In this document: in pieces, positions 1 through 8,169 of the stretch
Numbering within the stretch: the first letter of the stretch is position 1
Layout: each line of letters starts with the position of its first letter
Source: Planctomycetaceae bacterium
Lineage (GTDB): Bacteria; Planctomycetota; Planctomycetia; Pirellulales; Pirellulaceae
Assembly (NCBI GenBank): GCA_018660825.1
Contig: JABJJO010000086.1
Location: forward strand, 1 to 34,026
DNA: 34,026 nt
Reading direction: 5' to 3'
Notes under the pieces: generated by a model
Told to the model about the DNA's origin: nothing
Databases searched by the model: none
What the model saw: only the letters and a program-made list of their open reading frames with translations
Program-made: the position numbers and the translations under genes

Positions 1-1194
1 TTCGAGCAATGCTTTGCGTTCCTTCATTTCGGTTTCGGTCGTTGCCCCACAGTTAATTTGAGCCACACCGCCAGCGAGTTTCGCTAACCGTTCTTGAAGC
101 TTTTCGCGATCATATTCACTATCGGTAACAGCAATTTCACTGCGTATTTGATCCACACGACCCGTAATGTCCACTTTAGCGCCCGCTCCACCAACCATCA
201 CTGTCGTTTCCGAGGTGATTTTGATTTTTTTAGCGGTTCCTAAGTCAGCAATTTTTACACTTTCTAGTTCAATTCCCAAATCTTTGAAGATTGGAGTGGC
301 CCCGGTTAACACTGCAATATCGCCCATGATCGCTTTACGGCGGTCACCATAACCTGGAGCTTTAACAGCACAGACATTCAAGATGCCGCGCATTTTGTTA
401 ACTACGAGGGTCGCTAGTGCTTCGCCTTCGATATCTTCGGCGATAATCAGTAATGATTTTTTCGATTGACTGACTGCTTCAAGCAGTGGAATCATCTTTT
501 TGTTTGACGATATTTTTTCTTCAAACAACAGGATCAGACAATTTTCAAGCTCAACAATCACTTCACTTTCATTGGTCACGAAGTGGGGAGAAAGGAAGCC
601 ACGATCGAATTGCATGCCTTCAACAACATCAACGACTGTTTCGTTTCCACGACCTTCTTCAACGGTGATAACACCGTTTTTTCCAACTTTGATAAAAGCG
701 TCTGCTAGCACTTTACCAATAGCAGCGTCATTATTGCCGGCAATTGCAGCAACCTGTTGGATTTCCTTTTTGCTTTTTGGGTCAATCGGCGTAGCTAACT
801 TCGTAATACTATCGCACGACGCACTAACCGCTTTGGCCATTCCCCGCGACAAAGCCATGGGATCAGCACCAGCCGCAATCATTTTCAAACCTTCACGAAA
901 AATCGCTTCGGCTAAAACGGTAGCTGTGGTTGTTCCGTCACCAGCAACGTCATTCGTCTTGCTAGCAGCTTCTTTTACCATCTGGCTGCCAAGGTTTTCA
1001 AAGACATTGTCTAATTCAATGTCTTCGGCAACCGTCACGCCGTCTTTGGTTACTTTGGGGGATCCCCAACCTTTGTCTAAAACTGCATTTCGTCCGCGAG
1101 GACCTAATGTGCTGCGTACAGCTCGTGCTAGTTTGCTGACGCCAGTTAACAGGGATTGTCTTGCCCTATCATCAAAAACCATTTGTTTTGCCAC
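1..1194 (-). CDS. groL: Chaperonin GroEL paralog (groEL copy 1), 3' end cut off by the window edge
   Basis: The 60-kDa chaperonin subunit forms the double ring that folds proteins in the cytoplasm with GroES and ATP. The window holds the first 398 residues of about 540. Visible marks are TLGPRGRN at about residues 29-36, GDGTTTAT at about 85-92 with the ATP/Mg Asp86, and [11 protein letters not shown] in the apical domain. The start is GTG (1192-1194), preceded by AAGGAG about 9 nt upstream, and the protein begins MAKQMVFDD. It is clearly diverged from the second GroEL in the window (26866-28482), for example QINCGATTE here against KVNVGAATE there. No groES lies next to it on the side that can be seen; the upstream gene is an unrelated peptidase. 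It therefore looks like a stand-alone, possibly specialised paralog. Its upstream region carries a sigma-54-type promoter. The family call is certain; any special role is inferred. Confidence 0.97.
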   Translation of the reverse strand, partial: MAKQMVFDDRARQSLLTGVSKLARAVRSTLGPRGRNAVLDKGWGSPKVTKDGVTVAEDIELDNVFENLGSQMVKEAASKTNDVAGDGTTTATVLAEAIFREGLKMIAAGADPMALSRGMAKAVSASCDSITKLATPIDPKSKKEIQQVAAIAGNNDAAIGKVLADAFIKVGKNGVITVEEGRGNETVVDVVEGMQFDRGFLSPHFVTNESEVIVELENCLILLFEEKISSNKKMIPLLEAVSQSKKSLLIIAEDIEGEALATLVVNKMRGILNVCAVKAPGYGDRRKAIMGDIAVLTGATPIFKDLGIELESVKIADLGTAKKIKITSETTVMVGGAGAKVDITGRVDQIRSEIAVTDSEYDREKLQERLAKLAGGVAQINCGATTETEMKERKALLE

Positions 1195-1318
1195 GTCCGG
1201 ATTCTCCTTCGCGAGTTGTCCAAATCGCCTATTTTATTTCAACCCCAATCTCTGATGAAGTGAACCATCGAATTGGGTATTTTACGATCTCTATGAATTG
1301 GTAATTCTTATAAAGCAA

Positions 1319-1336
1319 CGCAATACGCGTGCCAAA
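1319..1336 (-). promoter_or_regulatory. Sigma-54 (-24/-12) promoter of groEL copy 1
   Basis: On the minus strand the sequence reads TTGGCACG-CGTA-TTGCG. It matches the RpoN consensus YTGGCACG-N4-TTGCW at every position but the last. The invariant GG (1333-1332) and GC (1321-1320) have the required 12-nt offset. The predicted start of transcription is near 1308, giving a leader of about 114 nt before the GTG start at 1194. A similar element lies upstream of groES at 29163-29179. Confidence 0.75.
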
Positions 1337-1435
1337 CCTTCGAAAATAAACCACAAACCAAGAATACACAAGGACGTCTAGCGGCATTTACATCTTTATT
1401 ATTCCCCCGCTAGCGGCTGCATGCTTGCCAAGTGA

Positions 1436-1488
1436 TGCCAATTTGGCAGTACCACAATATCCGTCACTCGTTTGGTGCCATTTTGACA
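1436..1488. promoter_or_regulatory. Paired palindromic activator-like sites upstream of the groEL copy 1 promoter
   Basis: Site A (1436-1448) is TGCCA-ATT-TGGCA, a perfect inverted repeat. Site B (1476-1488) is TGCCA-TTT-TGACA, one base off perfect. Their centres are exactly 40 bp apart. Site A is centred about 122 bp upstream of the -12 base of the sigma-54 promoter, a distance usual for enhancer-binding-protein sites. The same kind of pair, also 40 bp apart, lies upstream of groES (29311-29364). The rest of the 397-bp gap 1195-1591 holds a 7-bp inverted repeat (1378-1384/1407-1413) and nothing else I can support. Confidence 0.55.
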
Positions 1489-1591
1489 GGAATTATAATT
1501 TTCAACGCTGAAGAATTACCGCAGCATAGCCAATTTCCAAATTCCCGTTAATTCGCGTAAATTTGTAGTTGGAATTGAAACAGCGCGAGGA

Positions 1592-2653
1592 TTAGCAAGG
1601 TGTAAAGTCATCTTCTGCCGTGTAGGCCAATGCAAATTGAGCAAGCAATTCAGCGGCATTGTCTAAATCGTCCAGTGCTATCGTCTCAACCGCACTGTGC
1701 ATATATCGATTCGCAATACTGACCAATCCAGTGGCCACTCCCGCTCGATTCAACTGCAACGCATTGGCATCATTTGATGCACCGCGACCAAGCGCTGCGA
1801 GTTGTGAAGGAATTTGGTGTGATGCGGAAATATCACGCAGTCGCTGCACAACGCCTGGATTCATATTAGGGCCACGAAACAACACCGGTCCCTGCCCTAA
1901 TTGAATATCGCCCAGTTGTTTCATGTCGATTGTCGGGCAATCCGTCGCATGGGTCACATCAACAGCAATGGCCGTATGTGGGTCAACTCCAAAGGCACTC
2001 GTGCGAGCCCCGCGGAGGCCAATCTCTTCTTGCACTGTCGATACCGCGTACAATCCGCAATCAGGATTCACCAACTTAGCTCGCCGCAACGCTTCGATCA
2101 CAACCCAAGTACCCGTTCGGTTATCCATGGCCGGACCATTAATCAAGCCATTGCGCAGCGATTGCATGCCGAGCTTAAGTGTAATCGGGTCACCAATCTC
2201 AACAACGCTCTGAGCATCTTCTTTACTGTTAGCGCCGATATCCAACCACATCTCAGTAAGTTTCACGACTTCCGTGCGCTCCTTCTCCGTCAGCAAGTGA
2301 ATCGGCTTGCGGGAAACCACTGCAGGCACTTCGCCGCTGTCTGTCCAAATCACCAGACGTTGACCAATCAATTGTTGAGGGTCCCAACCGCCGATGGTCT
2401 GAGCATAAACGAATCCGTCATCATCAACATGACTTACCAGCATTCCGATTTGGTCACAGTGTCCCGCAAACATCAATCGCGTTGCATTGTCGGTGTTGAT
2501 CGCACAAATCACGTTCCCATGAATATCCGTCCGCACATCATCAGCAAACGACTCGGCATATTCACGCACCAAACGCTGCACGGGTTCTTCAAAACCTGAG
2601 GGTCCCGGCGTTTGCAGTAAGCATTTTAAGAATTCTTGGGCCTGTGGTTCCAT
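1592..2653 (-). CDS. M42-family metallo-aminopeptidase (glutamyl aminopeptidase/endoglucanase-like)
   Basis: M42 enzymes are cytoplasmic, co-catalytic di-metal aminopeptidases that form large tetrahedral particles and trim peptides. The 353-residue length is normal. The ligand set is complete: H65 and D67 in GHCDQIG, the bridging D177 in AMDNRTG, the catalytic pair E209-E210 in VQEEIG, D232 in VDVTHATD, and H319 in YMHSAVE. The family usually has DEIG in the first motif; here it is DQIG, which leaves the metal ligands intact. The ATG at 2653 has GAGGA about 10 nt upstream. The gene is divergent from hom and stands alone, 397 bp from groEL copy 1. Substrate preference cannot be read from the sequence; glutamyl, leucyl or general aminopeptidase are all possible. 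Confidence 0.93.
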   Translation of the reverse strand: MEPQAQEFLKCLLQTPGPSGFEEPVQRLVREYAESFADDVRTDIHGNVICAINTDNATRLMFAGHCDQIGMLVSHVDDDGFVYAQTIGGWDPQQLIGQRLVIWTDSGEVPAVVSRKPIHLLTEKERTEVVKLTEMWLDIGANSKEDAQSVVEIGDPITLKLGMQSLRNGLINGPAMDNRTGTWVVIEALRRAKLVNPDCGLYAVSTVQEEIGLRGARTSAFGVDPHTAIAVDVTHATDCPTIDMKQLGDIQLGQGPVLFRGPNMNPGVVQRLRDISASHQIPSQLAALGRGASNDANALQLNRAGVATGLVSIANRYMHSAVETIALDDLDNAAELLAQFALAYTAEDDFTPC

Positions 2654-3074
2654 CGTGATTCTTTCCTCGACTTCTTATATAAGGTCAATGTCTGTTGCAA
2701 CTATTATGTTTATTACTTCTTGTGCACCGAGTTCTTCTCATATCACCGACATGTGACGCATCTAACAATCAGGCTCGTCTTGACCATTGTTTAGACGAAC
2801 CCTAGTATGAGTTCTGCTAATTTCCTGAGGTGCCTGTTCATATTTACAGTCTTCGTACGCGTGTAGTTTAACGCATCTGACGCTCGACGACTATCAAGCA
2901 GTCCCTCAGAACGGCTCGAGAATTCTCACAAAATCCCAACCATTGCATGTGGCACGCACCAGTCAATAATGCCGAACACTGTAATGGGTAGCTACAATAG
3001 CTTCAAACAAATTTGGGGCGCCAAACCCGCGAACCTCCATACGAATAGATATCAATTCAAGTTACAAAACTCCC
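2654..3074. other. 421-bp divergent intergenic region between the M42 peptidase and hom
   Basis: It must hold promoters in both directions. On the plus strand one good sigma-70-like candidate is visible (2780-2808). There is no run of Ts after a hairpin and no leader ORF rich in Thr, Ile or Met codons, so no attenuator for hom is seen. A short open frame from 2969 runs into hom out of phase and is taken as spurious. Confidence 0.5.
2780..2808 (+). promoter_or_regulatory. Candidate sigma-70-type promoter for the hom cluster
   Basis: TTGACC (2780-2785) and TAGTAT (2803-2808) are separated by 17 nt. They match the consensus at 5 of 6 and 4 of 6 positions. It would leave an untranslated leader of about 260 nt before hom. 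This is pattern evidence only. Confidence 0.4.
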
Positions 3075-4379
3075 ATGGAAAAGACAAAAATTGCAATCAT
3101 CGGTTTAGGAACTGTCGGTACCGGCGTAGCCAAGCTATTACTGGATCACGGTGATCGTACAGCTCGTCACGCCGGCCGTATCCCTTGGCTTGAAAAAATC
3201 ATCGTCCGTGACCTCAAAAAGCCACGTAACGCTCAAATACCCGCAGGCGTATTAAGCGACAATCTCGAGGACATTATTAACAACCCCGAAATCAAAGTAG
3301 TCGCGCAGTTGATCGGTGGCACAGAACCTGCGAAAACAATCATGCTACAAATGCTTGAGGCGGGCAAAGATGTTGTCACCGCAAACAAAGCCTTGCTAGC
3401 GGAACATGGTGCTGAACTATTCGACCGCGCCCGTGAACTCAATCGCTGCATTGCCTTCGAAGCTTCGGTCGCCGGTGGCATTCCCATTGTCACCAACATT
3501 GGACAATGCCTCACCGGGAATCAAATCACATCGCTCAAAGGTATCCTCAACGGCACCTGCAACTACATCATCACCCAAATGCAACAACACGGTACGGATT
3601 ATCAGCGTGCCGTCAAGCAAGCCCAGCAATTAGGGTATGCCGAAGCAGATCCCAAGTTAGACGTCGACGGCAGTGACACTGCGCAAAAACTGGCGATCCT
3701 GAGCCATCTTGCATTTGGTGTTCGCGTACATTGGCAAGACATTCCACTACAGGGCATCGAGTCGCTGCAACTACGCGATATTCAAAATGCAGACCGCTGT
3801 GGATACCGCATCAAGCTACTAGCCGAATCAAAACTCAATGGCAGCGCTGTCGAAATGAATATTGCTCCGACGCTTGTTCGCAAAGGGAATCCATTAGCCG
3901 AAGTCGAAGATGCATTTAACGCCATTCGTGTACGGGGTGACGCGGTCGGCCCCGTCTTTTTCCATGGCCAAGGTGCGGGGCAAATGCCAACCGCCTCTGC
4001 CGTCGTAGCCGATATCATCGACACCGTCGTCGGGCGAACTCGATTGACATTTGGCAACCTCGAACTCTGGTCCGACACACAATCACCACGACAAATGGCA
4101 CCTGCAGACGCCGCCGTCAATAAGTATTATATTCGTCTCCAAGTCAACGACGACCCAGGGGTAATGGCTAGCCTGACAACTATCATTGGTCGCCATGGTG
4201 TATCAATCGCATCGATCAACCAACAACAGACACAATCTGATGATCCAGATAACACAGTTCAGTTGGTCATCATGAGTCATGCGACTACCGCCGGAGCTAT
4301 TCAAGCGGCAGCCGACGAACTCGAAACCTCAGCAAACATCAAGGGAAGTCCCGTCGTGATGCGAATCATGAATTCATAG
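3075..4379 (+). CDS. hom: Homoserine dehydrogenase
   Basis: Reduces aspartate-4-semialdehyde to homoserine with NAD(P)H, the branch step towards threonine, isoleucine and methionine. At 434 residues it is a normal monofunctional enzyme with a regulatory tail. It has an N-terminal Rossmann domain with GLGTVG at 10-15, VTANKALLAE around Lys105, and the catalytic-domain motifs GILNGTCNYI and EADPKLDVDGSD. A C-terminal ACT domain (about 355-420, VNDDPGVMASL) is the usual site of threonine feedback. The ATG at 3075 has no clear Shine-Dalgarno, but the NAD-binding strand begins right after it, which fixes the start. It is the first gene of a same-strand trio with the ApgM-like gene (114-nt gap) and lysC. 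Confidence 0.96.
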   Translation: MEKTKIAIIGLGTVGTGVAKLLLDHGDRTARHAGRIPWLEKIIVRDLKKPRNAQIPAGVLSDNLEDIINNPEIKVVAQLIGGTEPAKTIMLQMLEAGKDVVTANKALLAEHGAELFDRARELNRCIAFEASVAGGIPIVTNIGQCLTGNQITSLKGILNGTCNYIITQMQQHGTDYQRAVKQAQQLGYAEADPKLDVDGSDTAQKLAILSHLAFGVRVHWQDIPLQGIESLQLRDIQNADRCGYRIKLLAESKLNGSAVEMNIAPTLVRKGNPLAEVEDAFNAIRVRGDAVGPVFFHGQGAGQMPTASAVVADIIDTVVGRTRLTFGNLELWSDTQSPRQMAPADAAVNKYYIRLQVNDDPGVMASLTTIIGRHGVSIASINQQQTQSDDPDNTVQLVIMSHATTAGAIQAAADELETSANIKGSPVVMRIMNS

Positions 4380-4493
4380 CCTAACGCCATGACCGCTGCC
4401 ACTGTAGTACTTAAACTGCAAAACACGAGCACCTTAACGCACTAACACCTGCACCAACACGAACGATTAACCAAACAATAGAAAATTCACGCT

Positions 4494-5702
4494 ATGAAAT
4501 ACGTTATTATCATCCCGGATGGATGTGCAGATACTCCCCAAGAAAGTCTCGGCGGGCAAACCCCACTGCAAGCTGCCCACACCCCACACATGGATGCGAT
4601 TGCCCAGAAGGGTATTGTCGGAGCGGCGAATCATGTTCCGCCTCATCTTCCAGCGGGATCGGCCGTCGCAAACATGAGTCTTTTAGGATTTGACCCTAAC
4701 GAGTATTTCTCGGGGCGCGCGCCTCTGGAAGCAGCGGCACAGAACATCGAATTAGGACCACACGATTGGGCGATACGCTGCAATTTGGTAACGATTGAAG
4801 ACCAGATCATGCGTGACTTCACAGCGAATCATATTTCAGACAGCGAAGCGGCTGAACTACTGGAGTCGCTACAAACAGAACTAGACCGCGGCGACCTCGA
4901 GTTTGTTACTGGGGTCAGTTATCGCAACTTATTACTCTACCGTGCTAGTGACGACAAAGCTCCGTTTAGCCAGGACACGCGGTCGACACCGCCACATGAC
5001 TTAACAGATGACACCGTCGTGAATGATTTCCCGCGTGGTCTTGGTTGTGACCTATTGAGTGATCTCATGAATCTTAGCGTTCAGGTTTTTAAAGACCATC
5101 GGGTCAATCAAAAACGAATAGCCGAGGGTAAACTACCGGCAACAAACATTTGGTTATGGGGCTTAGGAAAGACCCCTGCTCTACCTCGCTTCACGGATAT
5201 TTACGCGAAACAAGGGCGAATGATAACGGCAGTCGATCTGCTACGAGGAATCGCAGCGCTGTTAGATTGGCCGCGTATCGAAGTTACCGGTGCAACAGGC
5301 TATACCGACACGGATTATGCGGCTAAAGGTACGGCTGCAATTCGAGCAATCGCCGAGCCTGACGTAGATTTAGTTTGCGTGCATGTCGAAGCGCCGGATG
5401 AAGCCTCCCACGAAGGCGACGTTCAAGCGAAGATCAAAGCGCTCGAGGAAATCGACTTGCATATCGTCGGCCCTATCCACGCGGCACTTAAACAACAAGG
5501 GGATTACCGCATCCTAGTATCGCCAGACCATCCGACACCGGTGCAAACCAAAACGCATAGTCATGGCATTGTTCCGTTTACCATTGCCGGCACGGGCATC
5601 ACAGCGGACACTCAAACTAGCTACGACGAGATACAAGCGGAAGCATCCGATCACCAGTTTCCTCAAGGTTTTGAGGTAATGAAGACATTTATAGATGTAT
5701 AG
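4494..5702 (+). CDS. ApgM-type cofactor-independent phosphoglycerate mutase family protein; possible homoserine kinase
   Basis: This is an alkaline-phosphatase-superfamily metalloenzyme of the archaeal-type 2,3-BPG-independent phosphoglycerate mutase family, 402 residues. The metal and phosphoryl-transfer residues are present: D9 in IIPDG, the nucleophile-type S56 in PAGSAVANMS, then Asp/His motifs in HVEAPDEASHEGD, VSPDHPTP and KTHSHG. A bacterial subgroup of this family has been proposed, mainly from gene neighbourhood, to be a homoserine kinase in genomes without ThrB. Lying between homoserine dehydrogenase and aspartate kinase, this gene fits that proposal well. The family is certain. Which of the two reactions it catalyses is not settled by sequence. 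The ATG at 4494 lacks a clear Shine-Dalgarno, but the conserved beta strand KYVIIIPDG begins right at it. Confidence 0.85.
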   Translation: MKYVIIIPDGCADTPQESLGGQTPLQAAHTPHMDAIAQKGIVGAANHVPPHLPAGSAVANMSLLGFDPNEYFSGRAPLEAAAQNIELGPHDWAIRCNLVTIEDQIMRDFTANHISDSEAAELLESLQTELDRGDLEFVTGVSYRNLLLYRASDDKAPFSQDTRSTPPHDLTDDTVVNDFPRGLGCDLLSDLMNLSVQVFKDHRVNQKRIAEGKLPATNIWLWGLGKTPALPRFTDIYAKQGRMITAVDLLRGIAALLDWPRIEVTGATGYTDTDYAAKGTAAIRAIAEPDVDLVCVHVEAPDEASHEGDVQAKIKALEEIDLHIVGPIHAALKQQGDYRILVSPDHPTPVQTKTHSHGIVPFTIAGTGITADTQTSYDEIQAEASDHQFPQGFEVMKTFIDV

Positions 5703-5770
5703 CCCAAGTTAACAGCAACACTTAGCAACCTAAAACATACCAACTACACACCCTTACGAATCTATTCCAC

Positions 5771-7546
5771 ATGTCGATTATCGTTCAAAAATTCGGTGGC
5801 ACTAGCGTCGCCACTACCGAAAAAATTATGGCCGCTGCGCAAACTGCCGTTCGCGCTCAACAACAGGGTCACCAAGTTGTCATGGTCGTCAGCGCGATGG
5901 GGAAAAACACCGATACGCTAACTGCGCTCGCTGGCGAAATCATGCAACAACCTCCGGCCCGCGAAATGGATATGCTGTTGTCCACGGGTGAGCAAGTCAG
6001 TGTTGCTTTAATGGCAATGGCGATTACGTCACTAGGGCACAAAGCAATCAGCTTAACGGGTGCTCAAATTGGCATTAAAACTGACAATGTATTTGGAAAA
6101 GCGCGGATCATTTCAATCTCGACCGACCGCATGCAAAAGTTGTTGGATGACGGCAATGTTGTCATCGCCGCTGGATTCCAAGGCATCGACGATGATTTCA
6201 ATATCACAACCTTGGGCCGCGGCGGAAGTGATACGACTGCCGTCGCATTAGCGGCGGTACTTGGCGCTGAGTGTGAAATTTACACGGATGTCGACGGTGT
6301 TTATTCAGCCGATCCACGGATCGTCAGTGACGCGCGCTGGCTGTCGCATACGAGTTACGACGAGATGCTCGAACTCGCCAGTATGGGTGCTGGTGTGATG
6401 CATAGCCGTTCGATTGAATTTGCCAAGAAATTCTCCGTGCCAATTCATGTTCGTAGTAGCAGCAGCGAATCAACCGGTACAATTATTTCCAACATTTCCG
6501 AAGATCCGAACCGCGCGGTTAGTGGTACAGCGGTTACTTTTAATGAAGCGCTAATTACTTTAAGCGGAGTGCCAGATCAACCAGGTTCCACCAATACTAT
6601 TTTTTCGTCCCTTGCCAAAGCTAACATTACCGTCGACATGATCGTTCAAGACGCGGGGAAACTGGGGAAATCCAACATCTCCTTTACTGTGCCATCGGGT
6701 GATTTACAATCGACCCTCAAATTGATTCAACCGGCTTTAGATACATTACCGGTGGAGCGTGTCACCCATCGTGACGACGTTTCGAAAATCTCTGTCGTCG
6801 GTATGGGAATGGCAGTACAGTCCGGCGTTTCTAATCGCATGTTTCGCTGTTTAGCAGACCAGCACGTCAACATTTTCATGATCTCGACCAGTCAAATCAA
6901 AATTTCAGCCTTGGTAGCTCGTGAACAGGCAGAACTAGCTATCCATACAGTGCATACCAAATTTGAATTGAAGCAAGCTTCACGACCGAACAGTCAGGCT
7001 GAGTCGCCAGCGATTACTCCCATTGCCGATTCCGCAGAGGCGGCAAATCGTTTACACGACATGGAAGAGTTATCAATTACGGATATTGGATTAGACGAAT
7101 CCCAGGCGAGTCTATCCATCAAAGGCATTCCCGACACTCCCGGTGTCGCGGCAACGATCTTTGACGCAACTGCTGCAGCGGGGATTATTGTAGACATGAT
7201 TATCCAGAGCTATCTGGACCAAGATAACATTGCCAGTATTTCGTTGACCGTACCTCGCCGAGATGTGGAAAAGACAGTTACCGTCCTACAGCAGTTAGCG
7301 GGTGATTTCCAGGGAGAACAGGAAATAGTGAGCAATCCAGCAATAGCAATTGTATCGGTTAGTGGTATCGGGATGCGCAGTCATACGGGAGTAGCTTTGC
7401 GGATGTTCAAAGCATTATCCGACGCCAAAATCAACATTGAGATGATGAACACGAGTGAAATGCGAGTGAGCATTGTAGTGGACAGCGAACACGCGCAGCA
7501 GGCGGAGTTGGTGTTAACTCAAGTGTTTGCGGACGTGCATCATTAA
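5771..7546 (+). CDS. lysC: Aspartate kinase with four ACT repeats
   Basis: Phosphorylates aspartate, the entry step to lysine, threonine and methionine. The kinase domain occupies about 1-250: KFGGTS at 7-12, STGEQVS, TLGRGGSDTTA, and the EIYTDVDGVYSADPR segment. Two pairs of ACT domains follow, at about 265-405 (GVPDQPGSTN, then VVGMGMAVQSG) and about 450-590 (GIPDTPGVAA, then VSGIGMRSHTG). At 591 residues it is far longer than the common ~400-residue two-ACT form; the doubled regulatory region resembles the long cyanobacterial type. There is no clear Shine-Dalgarno before the ATG at 5771. The gene is 68 nt after the ApgM-like gene and ends tail to tail with the next gene, the stop codons overlapping. 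Feedback by lysine and/or threonine is likely from the ACT domains. Confidence 0.96.
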   Translation: MSIIVQKFGGTSVATTEKIMAAAQTAVRAQQQGHQVVMVVSAMGKNTDTLTALAGEIMQQPPAREMDMLLSTGEQVSVALMAMAITSLGHKAISLTGAQIGIKTDNVFGKARIISISTDRMQKLLDDGNVVIAAGFQGIDDDFNITTLGRGGSDTTAVALAAVLGAECEIYTDVDGVYSADPRIVSDARWLSHTSYDEMLELASMGAGVMHSRSIEFAKKFSVPIHVRSSSSESTGTIISNISEDPNRAVSGTAVTFNEALITLSGVPDQPGSTNTIFSSLAKANITVDMIVQDAGKLGKSNISFTVPSGDLQSTLKLIQPALDTLPVERVTHRDDVSKISVVGMGMAVQSGVSNRMFRCLADQHVNIFMISTSQIKISALVAREQAELAIHTVHTKFELKQASRPNSQAESPAITPIADSAEAANRLHDMEELSITDIGLDESQASLSIKGIPDTPGVAATIFDATAAAGIIVDMIIQSYLDQDNIASISLTVPRRDVEKTVTVLQQLAGDFQGEQEIVSNPAIAIVSVSGIGMRSHTGVALRMFKALSDAKINIEMMNTSEMRVSIVVDSEHAQQAELVLTQVFADVHH

Positions 7547-7950
7547 GCTTCCGCGATGGCGTCTTCGAGCACTTTTTCTTCAACATAGATACACAATGGT
7601 GGATCGCAACTGACCGCGACCGCAATTGCATCGGAGGGGCGCGAGTCTACTTCGACAATTTCTCCATCTTTTCGCATCCGCAATCGAGCGTAGAACGTGT
7701 GTCCTTCAACATCACTAATGAGAACGCTATCGAGCTCAGCGCCGAGTGCATCAACGACGACGCAGATCAGGTCGTGCGTAAGCGGGCGCGATGTTTTATA
7801 GTTCTTCACACGGCGATCGATACTAGACGCTTCGGCGATCCCGATCACGATTGGAAATGTTCGCTCGCCGCCGACTTCCTTCAGATAGATCACCTGATGA
7901 TCGTTGATATCGCTAATAATAATCCGCGATAATTTCATTTCCACAGGCAT
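7543..7950 (-). CDS. Bifunctional nuclease family protein (DUF151/BFN)
   Basis: A 135-residue protein of the DUF151 family, named for plant proteins with reported DNase/RNase activity; its bacterial role is poorly known. The signature is continuous from KLSRIIISDINDHQVIYL through GIAEASSIDRR to DSRPSDAIAVAVSCDPPLCI. An open frame extends upstream to 8124, but conservation starts at MPVEMKLSR. The ATG at 7950 has GAGAGGG about 9 nt before it, while the ATG at 7959 sits directly against that site, so 7950 is chosen. It lies 219 bp after valS on the same strand and overlaps the end of lysC by 4 bp tail to tail. Confidence 0.88.
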   Translation of the reverse strand: MPVEMKLSRIIISDINDHQVIYLKEVGGERTFPIVIGIAEASSIDRRVKNYKTSRPLTHDLICVVVDALGAELDSVLISDVEGHTFYARLRMRKDGEIVEVDSRPSDAIAVAVSCDPPLCIYVEEKVLEDAIAEA

Positions 7951-8169
7951 AGGCCGCATCCCTCTCAGGTCGATTCTTGGTGTCGTATGTGTCGCTAGTA
8001 TTATATGGGATTCCCCACAATTAAGTAGGGGCAACATCTTCCGCAGGAGGAGGATGAACCCAAGAAAAAGGTTTATCCGACAATAACAACTGGTGTGAAC
8101 TACACAATCGTCCCCAGACCGCAAGTCATTTTCTGGCTATGCCTAAGAGCGGTAGCAACAAGATCGATG

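Noticed and set aside
500-1255. 251-codon plus-strand open frame opposite groEL copy 1
   Set aside because: It is antisense to a clearly conserved gene, has Ser/Thr/Pro-rich content typical of reversed coding sequence, and shows no family motif.
1378-1413. 7-bp inverted repeat with a 22-nt loop between groEL copy 1 and the M42 gene
   Set aside because: Short arms with a long loop and no T tract; likely chance.
1901-2599. 232-codon plus-strand open frame opposite the M42 peptidase
   Set aside because: The opposite strand carries all metal ligands of M42; this frame has no recognisable motif or ribosome site.
2969-3154. Short plus-strand frame overlapping the start of hom
   Set aside because: It runs into hom out of phase and shows no conserved feature.
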